DNA from: an uncultured Pelagibacteraceae bacterium
Lineage (GTDB): Bacteria > Pseudomonadota > Alphaproteobacteria > Pelagibacterales > Pelagibacteraceae
DNA length: 55,141 nucleotides
Direction of reading: 5' to 3'
Assembly: GCA_902536575.1 (NCBI GenBank)
Contig: CACAYA010000005.1
Span: 1-55,141 of the forward strand
Made by a program: the position numbers and the translations under genes. Of the stretch, positions 1 to 9,873 are shown piece by piece. The number at the start of each line of letters is the position of its first letter. Position 1 is the first letter of the stretch. Below the pieces are notes generated by a model, which was given only the letters and a program-made list of their open reading frames with translations, did no database searches and was not told where the DNA came from.

Positions 1-150
1 GTGTTGATAATCACTTTCTAACGATTTAAATGATGCTGGAAGTAACATATGATTATAGACTGTGTAGCTACTTACACCATGAGCTTCTATTCTGTCGGTA
101 TAAGGTGTACTTCGTAATCTTCTTGATTTTGCTATAGAAAAGTTTTTCAT
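1..150 (-). pseudogene. dmdA: N-terminal 50 codons of DMSP demethylase (DmdA, GcvT-like), inverted relative to the C-terminal part; runs off the window edge
   Basis: Minus-strand translation from ATG at 150: [50 protein letters not shown], which resembles the Pelagibacter DmdA N-terminus from memory; the matching C-terminus lies on the opposite strand at ~331-1005. Confidence 0.8.
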
Positions 151-342
151 TTTTTTAAAAATTCTAGGACCTTTTCTCTCATTTCAAATGCTTTTTCAAT
201 CATAATCATATGACCACAACCTTCGAAGATATGAGTAGATGAATTTTTTACCAGATTTGAAAATTTTTTTCCTACTTCAATATTAACCATTTTATCAAGG
301 GCACCAAATATAAACATACTTGGACAATTAATTGAACCAAAT
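147..342 (-). pseudogene. C-terminal fragment of an alpha/beta hydrolase, stop overlapping the dmdA start (ATGA)
   Basis: Minus translation ...[66 protein letters not shown]...E pattern typical of alpha/beta hydrolase C-termini; 5' end truncated at the inversion junction. Confidence 0.65.
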
Positions 343-1005
343 GTAAATATATTAGCTGTTCAAGGACCTTTGGCTGATGATTTAATGTCAAAACTATTCA
401 GTGAAGATATTAGAAAATTAAAATTTTTTAATTTTGATTATTATAAATTAAAAGGTCACAAATATTTCATTGCAAGGTCCGGATGGTCCAAGCAAGGTGG
501 ATTTGAAGTATATGTTGATAATGACATTGCAGGACAGAATTTATATGATTATTTATTTGAAGAGGGAAAAGAATTTAATGTTAAGCCAGGTTGCCCCAAT
601 TTAATAGAGAGGATAGAAGGTAATTTGTTATCTTATGGAAATGATTTTGACAATAGAGATAATCCCTTTGAAGCAAATTTTGATAAATTTATTCATTTAG
701 ACAGTGACGTTAACTTTTTAGGTAAAGAAAAACTTAAAAAAATAAAAGAAAAAGGAATAAATAGAAAACTTATGGGTGTAAAAATTGATCATGATAAAAT
801 CGATATGTATTGTGAAAAGACTTTATTTGCTGATAACAAAGAAATAGTTGGATATGTTAGATCAGCAACTTATTCACCCACATTTGATAAAGTTATTGGA
901 ATTGCAATGATTAATAAACCTTACTGGAATACAAAAAATCAGTTTAATATAGAAATAAATGAAAAAATATATGTGGGTACTGTTTGTGATTTACCCTTCG
1001 TTTAA
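331..1005 (+). CDS. dmdA: DMSP demethylase DmdA, C-terminal ~2/3 (5'-truncated by inversion junction)
   Basis: [21 protein letters not shown]...[15 protein letters not shown]...[22 protein letters not shown]..., GcvT-fold DmdA-like; no native start codon in this orientation. Confidence 0.85.
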   Translation: MEPNVNILAVQGPLADDLMSKLFSEDIRKLKFFNFDYYKLKGHKYFIARSGWSKQGGFEVYVDNDIAGQNLYDYLFEEGKEFNVKPGCPNLIERIEGNLLSYGNDFDNRDNPFEANFDKFIHLDSDVNFLGKEKLKKIKEKGINRKLMGVKIDHDKIDMYCEKTLFADNKEIVGYVRSATYSPTFDKVIGIAMINKPYWNTKNQFNIEINEKIYVGTVCDLPFV

Positions 1006-1026
1006 AAATAAAAGTCATTTGGTGTT

Positions 1027-2037
1027 ATGAATATAGCAATTGTAGGTGCAACAGGAAATGTTGGTAGAAAAATAATAGAAATTTTAGAGAAAAAACAAAT
1101 AAATATTGAAAACCTTTTTTTATTGGCTTCAAAAAAAAGTGAGGGGAAAAAAATAAGTTATAATGGAAAAGAACATACGGTAACTGATCTTGAAAAATTT
1201 GATTTTTCCTCTGTTAAAATTGCCTTTTTTGCAGCAGGTAGTGGAGTAGCTGAAAAATGGGCTAATGCTGCCGCTGAAAAAACTATTGTTATAGATAATT
1301 CAAAATATTTTAGAAAAGACCCTGATATTCCATTAATTGTTCCAGAGGTTAATCCAAAAAAATTATCTGATGTAAAAAATAAAAATATCATTGCTAATGC
1401 TAATTGTTCAGTGATTCCAGTTGTTGTGGCCTTAAAACCTTTGCATGATTTGTATAACATAAATCGTATAGTTGCATCTACATATCAATCAGTATCTGGA
1501 GCAGGAAAATCAGCTATGGACGAATTGTTGTCTCAAACAGAGAATTATTTTCAAAATAAAAAAATAGACTCAAAAAATTTTACTAAACAAATAGCCTTTA
1601 ATGCAATTCCTCATATTGATACTTTTTTAGAAAATGGTTATACAAAAGAGGAACAAAAAACTACTTACGAAATAAAAAAAATTTTAGATAAAAAAATTAA
1701 AGTTACCTCCACTTGTGTGAGAATACCTGTTCTTGTTTCACATTGTATTAGTGCAAATGTTGAATTTAATAAAAAATGTGATTTGGATGAAATAAGAAAG
1801 GTTCTATCAACATCCCCTGGGTGCAAGGTTATTGATCAACATCAGGACGGGGGCTATATAACACCAGTTGAGGCAGAGGATAAATTTGAAACTTTTATTT
1901 CGAGAATAAGATTGGATGAGTCTCAAGAAAATACAATAAATTTGTGGATCGTATCAGATAATTTAGTTAAAGGAGCGGCATTGAACGCAGTACAAATTGC
2001 TGAAAGTTTGATTACAAATGATTTTTATGGAAAATAA
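1027..2037 (+). CDS. asd: aspartate-semialdehyde dehydrogenase
   Basis: N-terminal GATGNVG Rossmann motif, catalytic NANCSVIP. Confidence 0.95.
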   Translation: MNIAIVGATGNVGRKIIEILEKKQINIENLFLLASKKSEGKKISYNGKEHTVTDLEKFDFSSVKIAFFAAGSGVAEKWANAAAEKTIVIDNSKYFRKDPDIPLIVPEVNPKKLSDVKNKNIIANANCSVIPVVVALKPLHDLYNINRIVASTYQSVSGAGKSAMDELLSQTENYFQNKKIDSKNFTKQIAFNAIPHIDTFLENGYTKEEQKTTYEIKKILDKKIKVTSTCVRIPVLVSHCISANVEFNKKCDLDEIRKVLSTSPGCKVIDQHQDGGYITPVEAEDKFETFISRIRLDESQENTINLWIVSDNLVKGAALNAVQIAESLITNDFYGK

Positions 2038-2410
2038 AAAACCTTTATCCCCACATATACAAATTTACAGATGGCATATTTCATCTTTAGTATCTATTTC
2101 CCACCGTATAACTGGAATTATTAATATTATCGCTATTACTCTTATTTGTTTATGGTCCTCATTACTTATTTTGGGTGAAAGCAATTACAATGTGATAAAT
2201 TTCTTTTTAAGTTCTATTTTTGGGAAATTTATTACTTTAGGCATTGCTTGGTCATTTAGTTTTCAAATATTAAGTGAGATCAGACATCTTATTATGGATA
2301 TGGGTTATGGATTTGAGTTACAAACAACAAAATTTACTGGTCTAATAGTTATTTTTGGCTCTTTTATTTTAACTGTTGTAATATATTTAAGTGGCAAATC
2401 TTTTTTTTAA
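2027..2410 (+). CDS. sdhC: succinate dehydrogenase cytochrome b556 subunit (SdhC); heme His replaced by Gln
   Basis: SPHIQIYRWHISSLVSISHRITG and EIRHLIMDMGYG; ATG at 2027 preferred over the track start at 2018. Confidence 0.93.
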   Translation: MENKKPLSPHIQIYRWHISSLVSISHRITGIINIIAITLICLWSSLLILGESNYNVINFFLSSIFGKFITLGIAWSFSFQILSEIRHLIMDMGYGFELQTTKFTGLIVIFGSFILTVVIYLSGKSFF

Positions 2411-2411
2411 T

Positions 2412-2738
2412 ATGAATGTTTCAACAAAAAAGTGGATTTTTATAAAGATATCTTCAGCAATTCTAATTCCACTCATGCTATGGTTTATAATAAATTTTGT
2501 ATCTATTTATGATCAGTCATATTCAGACGTGTTGAATTTTTTTACTAGTAAATTAAATAAGTTTTTATTCAGCCTATTTATTATTTTTGCATTCTTTTTC
2601 TCTTCTTTAACTATAAGTGAGGTATTTGAGGACTATATAAGTAATGAAAAAACCAAAAATGTCGCAAATAGACTGCTATATTTTTCTGCTATAAGCATTA
2701 CATTTTTAACAATAATAATTATGTTTAATCTTAAATAA
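2412..2738 (+). CDS. sdhD: succinate dehydrogenase membrane anchor (SdhD); no histidine in the protein
   Basis: Position between sdhC and sdhA, three predicted TM helices, EDY motif (SEVFEDYIS); ATG at 2412. Confidence 0.88.
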   Translation: MNVSTKKWIFIKISSAILIPLMLWFIINFVSIYDQSYSDVLNFFTSKLNKFLFSLFIIFAFFFSSLTISEVFEDYISNEKTKNVANRLLYFSAISITFLTIIIMFNLK

Positions 2739-4513
2739 TGAGTGCTTATAATATTATAGATCATGAATATGACGTAGTTGTTCTCGGAGCTGGAGGATCA
2801 GGCCTAAGAGCTGCAGTTGGATTGAGTGAAGCAGGTTTAAAAACTGCTTGTATCTCAAAAGTTTTTCCAACTAGAAGTCACACTTCGGCTGCTCAAGGTG
2901 GTATTTCAGCCGCTTTGGGAAATATGGGTGAGGATGATTGGAGATGGCATATGTACGATACTGTAAAAGGAGCCGATTGGCTCGGGGATCAGGATAGTAT
3001 TGAGTATTTATGTAAAGAAGCACCAAAGGCTGTTCTAGAGCTAGAGAAATATGGAGTCCCTTTCAGTAGAACTGAGGAGGGAAAAATATATCAAAGACCA
3101 TTTGGTGGAATGACAAAAAATTATGGAAATGGAATTGTTCAAAGAACTTGTGCAGCAGCAGATAGAACAGGACATGCAATTTTACATACTCTTTATGGAC
3201 AGGCCCTTAAACATAATACAGAATTTTTTATAGAGTATTTTGCTTTAGATTTATTAATGAAAGATGGTGAATGCAAAGGATTAATAGCTTGGAATTTAAA
3301 TGATGGAACAATCCATAGATTTAGAGCACATTCGGTAATTATTGCAACAGGTGGATATGGTAAAGTATATTATTCTGCAACATCTGCACATACTTGTACT
3401 GGAGATGGAAATGCAATGGTGTTGAGAGCAGGTTTGCCTTTACAAGACATGGAATTTGTTCAATTTCATCCAACAGGAATATACGGGCATGGTACGTTGA
3501 TTTCAGAAGGTGTAAGAGGTGAAGGTGGATACTTAGTAAATTCTAAGGGTGAAAGATTCATGGAAAGATATGCTCCAAATGCTAAAGATCTAGCATCAAG
3601 AGATGTAGTTAGCAGATCAATGTCTATAGAAATTAATGAAGGTAGAGGTGTTGGAAAAGAACAAGATCACGTTCATTTACATTTAAGTCACTTAGATAAA
3701 AGTGTAATTGAGGATAGGTTACCAGGTATTACTGAAGCAGCAAGATTATTTGCAAACGTGGATGTAACTAAGGAGCCAATCCCAGTTGTTCCTACTGTGC
3801 ATTATAATATGGGCGGAATTCCAACTAATTATAAAGCAGAGGTTTTAACAGTTAATGGATCACAGAAAATAGTACCAGGCTTGATGGCAATTGGAGAGGC
3901 TGCATGCGTATCAGTCCACGGAGCAAATAGGCTTGGCTCTAATTCCCTAATTGATCTTGTTGTGTTTGGCAGAGCAGCAGCAAAAAGAGCAGCTGAGTTA
4001 ATAAAACCAGGAACCCCACATGAGGAGATACCAGAGAATGAAACCCAAAAATGTTTAGATAGATTTGATAGACTTAGAAATGCCCAAGGAGAAAATAGTA
4101 CTGCAGAATTAAGACTTGCAATGCAAAAAACGATGCAATCAAAATGCGCAGTTTTTAGAACTGAAAAGAATTTAAAAGAAGGCGTTAATGAAATTAGAAA
4201 AACATATGATAGTATGGACTCAATCTCAGTAAAAGACAGATCGTTAGTTTTTAATACCGATCTAGTTGAGACTTTAGAATTAGATAATTTAATTAGACAA
4301 GCTGTAACTACGGTAGATTCAGCATATCACAGAAAAGAAAGCAGAGGAGCTCATGCAAGAGAAGATTTTCCAAAGAGAGATGATCAGAAATTTATGCAAC
4401 ATACTCTTGCTTGGTGGGACGGAAAGATCTCTAAGATAACATACAGACCAGTTCACAATTCTACTTTAACTAATGACGTTCAGTACTTCCCACCACAGGA
4501 AAGAGTTTATTAA
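2738..4513 (+). CDS. sdhA: succinate dehydrogenase flavoprotein subunit
   Basis: [25 protein letters not shown]-His motif. Confidence 0.98.
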   Translation: MSAYNIIDHEYDVVVLGAGGSGLRAAVGLSEAGLKTACISKVFPTRSHTSAAQGGISAALGNMGEDDWRWHMYDTVKGADWLGDQDSIEYLCKEAPKAVLELEKYGVPFSRTEEGKIYQRPFGGMTKNYGNGIVQRTCAAADRTGHAILHTLYGQALKHNTEFFIEYFALDLLMKDGECKGLIAWNLNDGTIHRFRAHSVIIATGGYGKVYYSATSAHTCTGDGNAMVLRAGLPLQDMEFVQFHPTGIYGHGTLISEGVRGEGGYLVNSKGERFMERYAPNAKDLASRDVVSRSMSIEINEGRGVGKEQDHVHLHLSHLDKSVIEDRLPGITEAARLFANVDVTKEPIPVVPTVHYNMGGIPTNYKAEVLTVNGSQKIVPGLMAIGEAACVSVHGANRLGSNSLIDLVVFGRAAAKRAAELIKPGTPHEEIPENETQKCLDRFDRLRNAQGENSTAELRLAMQKTMQSKCAVFRTEKNLKEGVNEIRKTYDSMDSISVKDRSLVFNTDLVETLELDNLIRQAVTTVDSAYHRKESRGAHAREDFPKRDDQKFMQHTLAWWDGKISKITYRPVHNSTLTNDVQYFPPQERVY

Positions 4514-5293
4514 ATGGTTCAGATAAGTTTACCTCAAAATTCTAAGGTAAATAAAGGTAAATACTTCGAAGATAAAACTGGTTCAAAAAACATTCGTAAA
4601 GTCAATGTTTATAGATGGGATCCATCTACAGAGGAAAACCCGAGAATTGACACCTATGAAGTTGACATGGATAATTGTCCTTCAAAAGTTTTAGATATTT
4701 TAAACAAAATTAAAAATGAAATAGATCCAACTTTGGCATACAGAAGGTCTTGTGCTCATGGTGTTTGTGGTTCATGTGCAATGAACATGGGTGGTAAAAA
4801 TGGTCTTGCTTGTACAAAACCTCATGCTGAAATTGATGGCGATATAGATATTTATCCTTTGCCTCATTTAAAAGTAAAGAAAGACTTAATAGGTGATTTA
4901 GATGGTCTTTATAAACAGTATGAGTCTATTGAACCTTGGTTGAAAAATAACTCTTCTAAAGAAACAACAGAAATTTTTCAATCAAAAGAGGATAGAGCAA
5001 AATTAGATGGCGCTTATGAATGTATTATGTGTGCATGCTGTTCGACTTCGTGCCCAAGTTATTGGTGGAATGGTGATAAATATTTAGGACCAGCAGTACT
5101 TTTACAAGCTTACAGGTGGATAGTGGACAGTCGAGATGATGAAAGAAAAGCACGATTAAAAAAAGTTGCTGATGAACTAAAACTTTATAGATGTCATACT
5201 ATTCTAAATTGTACCAGTGCTTGTCCTAAGGGGCTAAATCCAGCAAAAGCAATTGCTGAAATCAAGAAAATGTTAGCTACAACTAATGTTTAA
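4514..5293 (+). CDS. sdhB: succinate dehydrogenase iron-sulfur subunit
   Basis: [48 protein letters not shown]. Confidence 0.98.
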   Translation: MVQISLPQNSKVNKGKYFEDKTGSKNIRKVNVYRWDPSTEENPRIDTYEVDMDNCPSKVLDILNKIKNEIDPTLAYRRSCAHGVCGSCAMNMGGKNGLACTKPHAEIDGDIDIYPLPHLKVKKDLIGDLDGLYKQYESIEPWLKNNSSKETTEIFQSKEDRAKLDGAYECIMCACCSTSCPSYWWNGDKYLGPAVLLQAYRWIVDSRDDERKARLKKVADELKLYRCHTILNCTSACPKGLNPAKAIAEIKKMLATTNV

Positions 5294-5332
5294 ATAGACT
5301 AATAAGTATTTTTGTTTTAAAAGATCCTACTT

Positions 5333-6826
5333 ATGAGGTTAATTGAACACTTTGTTGAAGGAAAATTATTTTCAGGTTCTTCTGATAGAAAAGGTAAAGT
5401 TTTTAATCCAGCTACAGGTGAACAAGAGTCTGAAGTTAAGTTAGCTTCAAAATCAGATTTAGATCAAGCAGTTGAAATTGCCAAAAAAGCATTTGAAACA
5501 TGGTCTCTAAAGCCTACTCTTCAAAGAGCAAGAGTAATGTTTAAATTTAAAGAATTAATTGAAAAAAATTCTGACGAATTGACAAGACTAATTGTTTCTG
5601 AACATGGAAAAGTTTTTGAGGATGCCAGAGGCTCTTTAACAAGAGGACTTGAGGTTGTTGAATTTGCTTGTGGAATACCTCATTTATTAAAGGGTGATTT
5701 TTCTGAAAATGTTGGAACAAATGTTGACAGTTGGTCAATGAGACAGCCTTTAGGAGTGGTTGCAGGGATCACACCATTTAATTTTCCTGCTATGGTTCCA
5801 ATGTGGATGTTTCCTATAGCAATTGCATGTGGAAATTCATTTATCTTAAAACCATCTGAAAAAGACCCTTCATGTTCTATTATGTTGGCTCAATTGCTTA
5901 CAGAAGCAGGTCTTCCAGAGGGTGTATTTAATGTAGTTAATGGTGATAAAGAATCTGTAGATGCAATATTAGATAACCAAGATGTAAAAGCAGTAAGTTT
6001 TGTAGGCTCAACTTCAATTGCAAAATATATTTATGAAAACTCAGCTAAAAATGAAAAGAGAGTTCAAGCACTAGGTGGTGCCAAAAATCATTTGGTGGTA
6101 ATGCCAGATTGTGATTTAGAGGGAGCAGTTAATGGTTTAATGGGTGCAGCTTATGGTTCTGCAGGCGAAAGATGTATGGCCCAATCAGTTGCAGTTGCTG
6201 TTGGTGATATTGGAGATGAGCTTGTTTCAAGATTATCTAAAAAAGCTGAAGCTTTAAAAGTTGGCCCTGGAATGGATAAAGCATCTGAAATGGGTCCTTT
6301 GGTAACAAAAGAACATCTAGAAAAAGTTAGAGGATATGTAGATTTAGGTGTTAAAGAGGGTGCTAAACTAGTTGTTGATGGAAGAGATCTTAAACTTCAA
6401 GGTTATGAGAATGGATTTTATATTGGTGGTTGTTTATTTGATCATGTCAATAAAGATATGAGAATATACAAAGAGGAAATATTCGGCCCAGTATTATCAG
6501 TTGTAAGAGTTAAAACTTTTGAAGAAGCTGCAAAATTAATAAACGATCATGAATATGGAAATGGAGTAAGTATTTATACTAGAGATGGAGATGCCGGAAG
6601 AACATTCGCTAGCAAAATTCAGGTAGGTATGGTTGGTATTAATGTACCCATACCAGTACCTATGGCCTTTCATAGTTTTGGAGGCTGGAAAAGATCTTTA
6701 TTTGGAGATAGTGCAATGCACGGTATGGAAGGAATAAAATTTTATACAAAACTTAAAACAGTAACATCTAGGTGGCCTTCTGGTATCCGTTCAAATGCGG
6801 AGTTTGTAATGCCAACAATGAAATAA
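5333..6826 (+). CDS. mmsA: CoA-acylating methylmalonate-semialdehyde dehydrogenase
   Basis: ALDH family with [38 protein letters not shown] typical of MmsA. Confidence 0.92.
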   Translation: MRLIEHFVEGKLFSGSSDRKGKVFNPATGEQESEVKLASKSDLDQAVEIAKKAFETWSLKPTLQRARVMFKFKELIEKNSDELTRLIVSEHGKVFEDARGSLTRGLEVVEFACGIPHLLKGDFSENVGTNVDSWSMRQPLGVVAGITPFNFPAMVPMWMFPIAIACGNSFILKPSEKDPSCSIMLAQLLTEAGLPEGVFNVVNGDKESVDAILDNQDVKAVSFVGSTSIAKYIYENSAKNEKRVQALGGAKNHLVVMPDCDLEGAVNGLMGAAYGSAGERCMAQSVAVAVGDIGDELVSRLSKKAEALKVGPGMDKASEMGPLVTKEHLEKVRGYVDLGVKEGAKLVVDGRDLKLQGYENGFYIGGCLFDHVNKDMRIYKEEIFGPVLSVVRVKTFEEAAKLINDHEYGNGVSIYTRDGDAGRTFASKIQVGMVGINVPIPVPMAFHSFGGWKRSLFGDSAMHGMEGIKFYTKLKTVTSRWPSGIRSNAEFVMPTMK

Positions 6827-6836
6827 AAGGAAAATA

Positions 6837-7799
6837 ATGACAAAAATATCTTTAATTGGCGCAGGCCAAATTGGTGGAACTCTTGCTCACTTAATTGGTA
6901 CAAAAGAATTAGTAAAAGAAGTAGTGTTATTTGATGTAGCGAGCGGTATTGCAAAAGGAAAAGCTTTAGATATAGCCCAATCTTCATCTGTCGATGGTTT
7001 TAATGTTAAATTCTTAGGCACTGATAATTACAAAGATATTAAGGACTCAGAAGTAATAATTATCACTGCAGGTGTCCCTAGAAAACCAGGAATGAGTAGA
7101 GACGATTTACTAGGAATAAATTTAAAAATTATTAAACAAGTTGCTGAGGGAGTTAAACAAAACGCCCCAAATGCTTTTGTTATATGTATTACTAATCCAT
7201 TAGACGTGATGGTTATGGCATTTCAAAAATTTTCTAGTTTACCAGCTAATAAAGTTGTGGGCATGGCAGGTATATTGGATAGTTCTAGATTTAAATTATT
7301 TTTATCTCTAGAATTAAACGTACCAGTTAAAGAGATTGAGGCGATGGTGATGGGTGGACATGGTGATACAATGGTCCCTATGCCAAGATTTACAAAAGTT
7401 TCTGGCCGACCTTTACTTGATTTAGTAAAAGATGGAAAAATATCTCAAGAAAGACTTGAAGAAATAAATCAACGAACAAGAGATGGGGGAGCTGAGATAG
7501 TTAAGTTTTTAGAGAAAGGTTCAGCGTTCTATGCTCCTGCAGCATCAGGTGTTCAAATGGCTGAAGCATATTTAAATGATCAAAAAAAATTATTACCATG
7601 TGCGGTCCAATTAAATGGAGAGTACAGTGTAAATAATGTTTATGCTGGAGTGCCTGTTATCATTGGAAAAAGTGGTGTTGAAAAAATTGAGGAAGTCAGT
7701 TTAGATGATAATGAGAAAAAAGAGTTTATGCATTCAATAGATGCAGTAAAAGCTCTTTGGGAAGCTGCATCAAAAATAGATCCTGATCTTTCCAAATAA
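6837..7799 (+). CDS. mdh: malate dehydrogenase
   Basis: [30 protein letters not shown]. Confidence 0.96.
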   Translation: MTKISLIGAGQIGGTLAHLIGTKELVKEVVLFDVASGIAKGKALDIAQSSSVDGFNVKFLGTDNYKDIKDSEVIIITAGVPRKPGMSRDDLLGINLKIIKQVAEGVKQNAPNAFVICITNPLDVMVMAFQKFSSLPANKVVGMAGILDSSRFKLFLSLELNVPVKEIEAMVMGGHGDTMVPMPRFTKVSGRPLLDLVKDGKISQERLEEINQRTRDGGAEIVKFLEKGSAFYAPAASGVQMAEAYLNDQKKLLPCAVQLNGEYSVNNVYAGVPVIIGKSGVEKIEEVSLDDNEKKEFMHSIDAVKALWEAASKIDPDLSK

Positions 7800-7801
7800 A
7801 A

Positions 7802-8962
7802 ATGAACATACACGAGCATCAAGCCAAACAAATCTTAAAAAAATATGGTGCATTAGTCCCAGAAGGAGTATTTGCTTTAAATGTTGAGGAACTGCTTGAG
7901 AAAGTAAAATCACTTAAAACAGAAAAATACGTTCTCAAAGCACAAATACATGCTGGTGGAAGAGGAAAAGCTGGAGGTGTAAAAATTTTAAATACAATTG
8001 ATGAGCTAGAATTAGCAGCTAAAGAGTTGCTCGGTAAAATACTTATTACCCATCAAACAGGCCCAGAGGGAAGAGAGGTTAAAAGATTATACGTTGAAGA
8101 GTCCTCAAACATAGAAAAAGAATTTTATTTATCGTGTCTTGTGGATAGAGCTAGTTCAAAAATTGCTTTCATATCAAGTGATCAAGGAGGCATGGATATT
8201 GAGGAAGTAGCAAGCAAAACACCAGAAAAAATTTTAACTACAAAAGTTAATATTAATAAAGAAATTTCAAATACTGATTGTGAAAAAATTATAAAAATTT
8301 TTGATTTAAATAATGATGCAAAAAACCAAGCTATAAATTTAATCAAATCAATTTATAAAATGTTTATAAGTACTGATGCTAATATGGTTGAGGTCAATCC
8401 TTTGATTTTGACTAAAGAAGATAAAATAGTTTGTTTAGATGCAAAAGTAAATTTTGACTCAAATGCCTTGTTCAGACACCCTGAAATTGTTGAGCTTAGA
8501 GACCTTAATGAGGAAGACTCAACAGAAATTGAGGCAAGCAAACATGACCTCGCTTATATAAAATTAGATGGAAGCATAGGCTGTATGGTTAATGGAGCAG
8601 GATTAGCAATGGCTACAATGGATATAATAAAATTATATGGAAAGGAGCCTGCCAATTTTTTAGATGTGGGAGGTGGCGCATCGAAAGAAAAAGTTTCTGC
8701 AGCTTTAAAAATTATTCTTTCTGATAAGAATGTTAAAGGTATCTTAATTAATATCTTTGGGGGAATTATGAGATGTGATGTGCTTGCACAAGGTGTAGTA
8801 GACGCTGCTAAGGAGATAAACATTAGTGTTCCTTTAGTGGTTAGACTTGCAGGTACAAATTTTAAGCAAGGTAAAGAAATACTCGATAGTTCTGGTTTGA
8901 AGTTAATATCAGCAGAAAATCTAGATGATGCAGCTAAAAAAATTGTTGAGGCGATAAAATAA
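7802..8962 (+). CDS. sucC: succinyl-CoA ligase beta subunit
   Basis: MNIHEHQAKQILKKYG, KAQIHAGGRGKAGGVK, NIFGGIMRCD. Confidence 0.98.
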   Translation: MNIHEHQAKQILKKYGALVPEGVFALNVEELLEKVKSLKTEKYVLKAQIHAGGRGKAGGVKILNTIDELELAAKELLGKILITHQTGPEGREVKRLYVEESSNIEKEFYLSCLVDRASSKIAFISSDQGGMDIEEVASKTPEKILTTKVNINKEISNTDCEKIIKIFDLNNDAKNQAINLIKSIYKMFISTDANMVEVNPLILTKEDKIVCLDAKVNFDSNALFRHPEIVELRDLNEEDSTEIEASKHDLAYIKLDGSIGCMVNGAGLAMATMDIIKLYGKEPANFLDVGGGASKEKVSAALKIILSDKNVKGILINIFGGIMRCDVLAQGVVDAAKEINISVPLVVRLAGTNFKQGKEILDSSGLKLISAENLDDAAKKIVEAIK

Positions 8963-9838
8963 ATGTCAGTATTGGTAAATAAAAATACAAAAGTTATTTG
9001 TCAGGGCTTCACAGGATCTCATGGCACATTCCACTCTGAACAAGCAATAAAGTATGGGACAAATCTTGTAGGTGGAGTAACTCCTAAAAAAGGAGGTCAA
9101 AAACATTTAGAAAGACCAGTTTTCAACACAGTGTTAGAGGCAAAAAATCAGGTAGGTGCAGACGCTACTATGATCTATGTTCCAGCAAAATTTGCAGCTA
9201 CTGCAATCATTGAAGCAATTGATGCATCAATAGATCTTATAGTTTGTATAACAGAAGGCATCCCAGTTCAGGATATGCTTAAAGTAAGACAAAGTTTGGC
9301 TAGCTCAAATAGTCGTCTTATCGGGCCAAACTGCCCAGGAATAATTACACCTGATGAATGTAAAATTGGAATAATGCCTGGAAATATTCATAAGAGAGGA
9401 TCGGTTGGTATCGTTTCTAGATCAGGAACATTAACTTATGAGGCAGTAGCACAAACTACTGAAAATGGACTGGGTCAATCAACTTGTATTGGTATTGGAG
9501 GAGATCCAATCAACGGTACAAATTTTATAGATTGTTTAGACTTATTTTTAAATGATGATGAGACAGAGTCGATATTAATGATTGGTGAAATAGGGGGTAC
9601 AGCAGAGGAAGAGGCTGCAGAATTTGTCAAAAATCATAAAATTAAAAAACCTATAGTTGGATTTATAGCAGGAATTACAGCTCCGCCAGGTCGAAGAATG
9701 GGTCATGCAGGGGCTATTATTTCTGGAGGCAAAGGTGGGGCAAAAGACAAAATTAAAAAGATGGAAGAATGTGGGATTACAGTTGCAGAATCACCATCAA
9801 TCATTGGAAAAACATTGTTTAATAAACTGTCTAATTGA
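8963..9838 (+). CDS. sucD: succinyl-CoA ligase alpha subunit
   Basis: [33 protein letters not shown]. Confidence 0.98.
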   Translation: MSVLVNKNTKVICQGFTGSHGTFHSEQAIKYGTNLVGGVTPKKGGQKHLERPVFNTVLEAKNQVGADATMIYVPAKFAATAIIEAIDASIDLIVCITEGIPVQDMLKVRQSLASSNSRLIGPNCPGIITPDECKIGIMPGNIHKRGSVGIVSRSGTLTYEAVAQTTENGLGQSTCIGIGGDPINGTNFIDCLDLFLNDDETESILMIGEIGGTAEEEAAEFVKNHKIKKPIVGFIAGITAPPGRRMGHAGAIISGGKGGAKDKIKKMEECGITVAESPSIIGKTLFNKLSN

Positions 9839-9862
9839 AAAATACTATTAGAAGGATATATT
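9835..9862 (+). promoter_or_regulatory. candidate sigma70 promoter for sucA (TTGAAA-N16-TATATT)
   Basis: -35 at 9835-9840, -10 at 9857-9862, 16 bp spacer; start codon 11 nt downstream of the -10. Confidence 0.4.
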
Positions 9863-9873
9863 AAGCAAAAAAG

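Noticed and set aside
1158-1460. 100 aa minus ORF inside asd, and similar short antisense ORFs throughout the track
   Set aside because: All lie within confidently assigned genes on the opposite strand and have no family signature.
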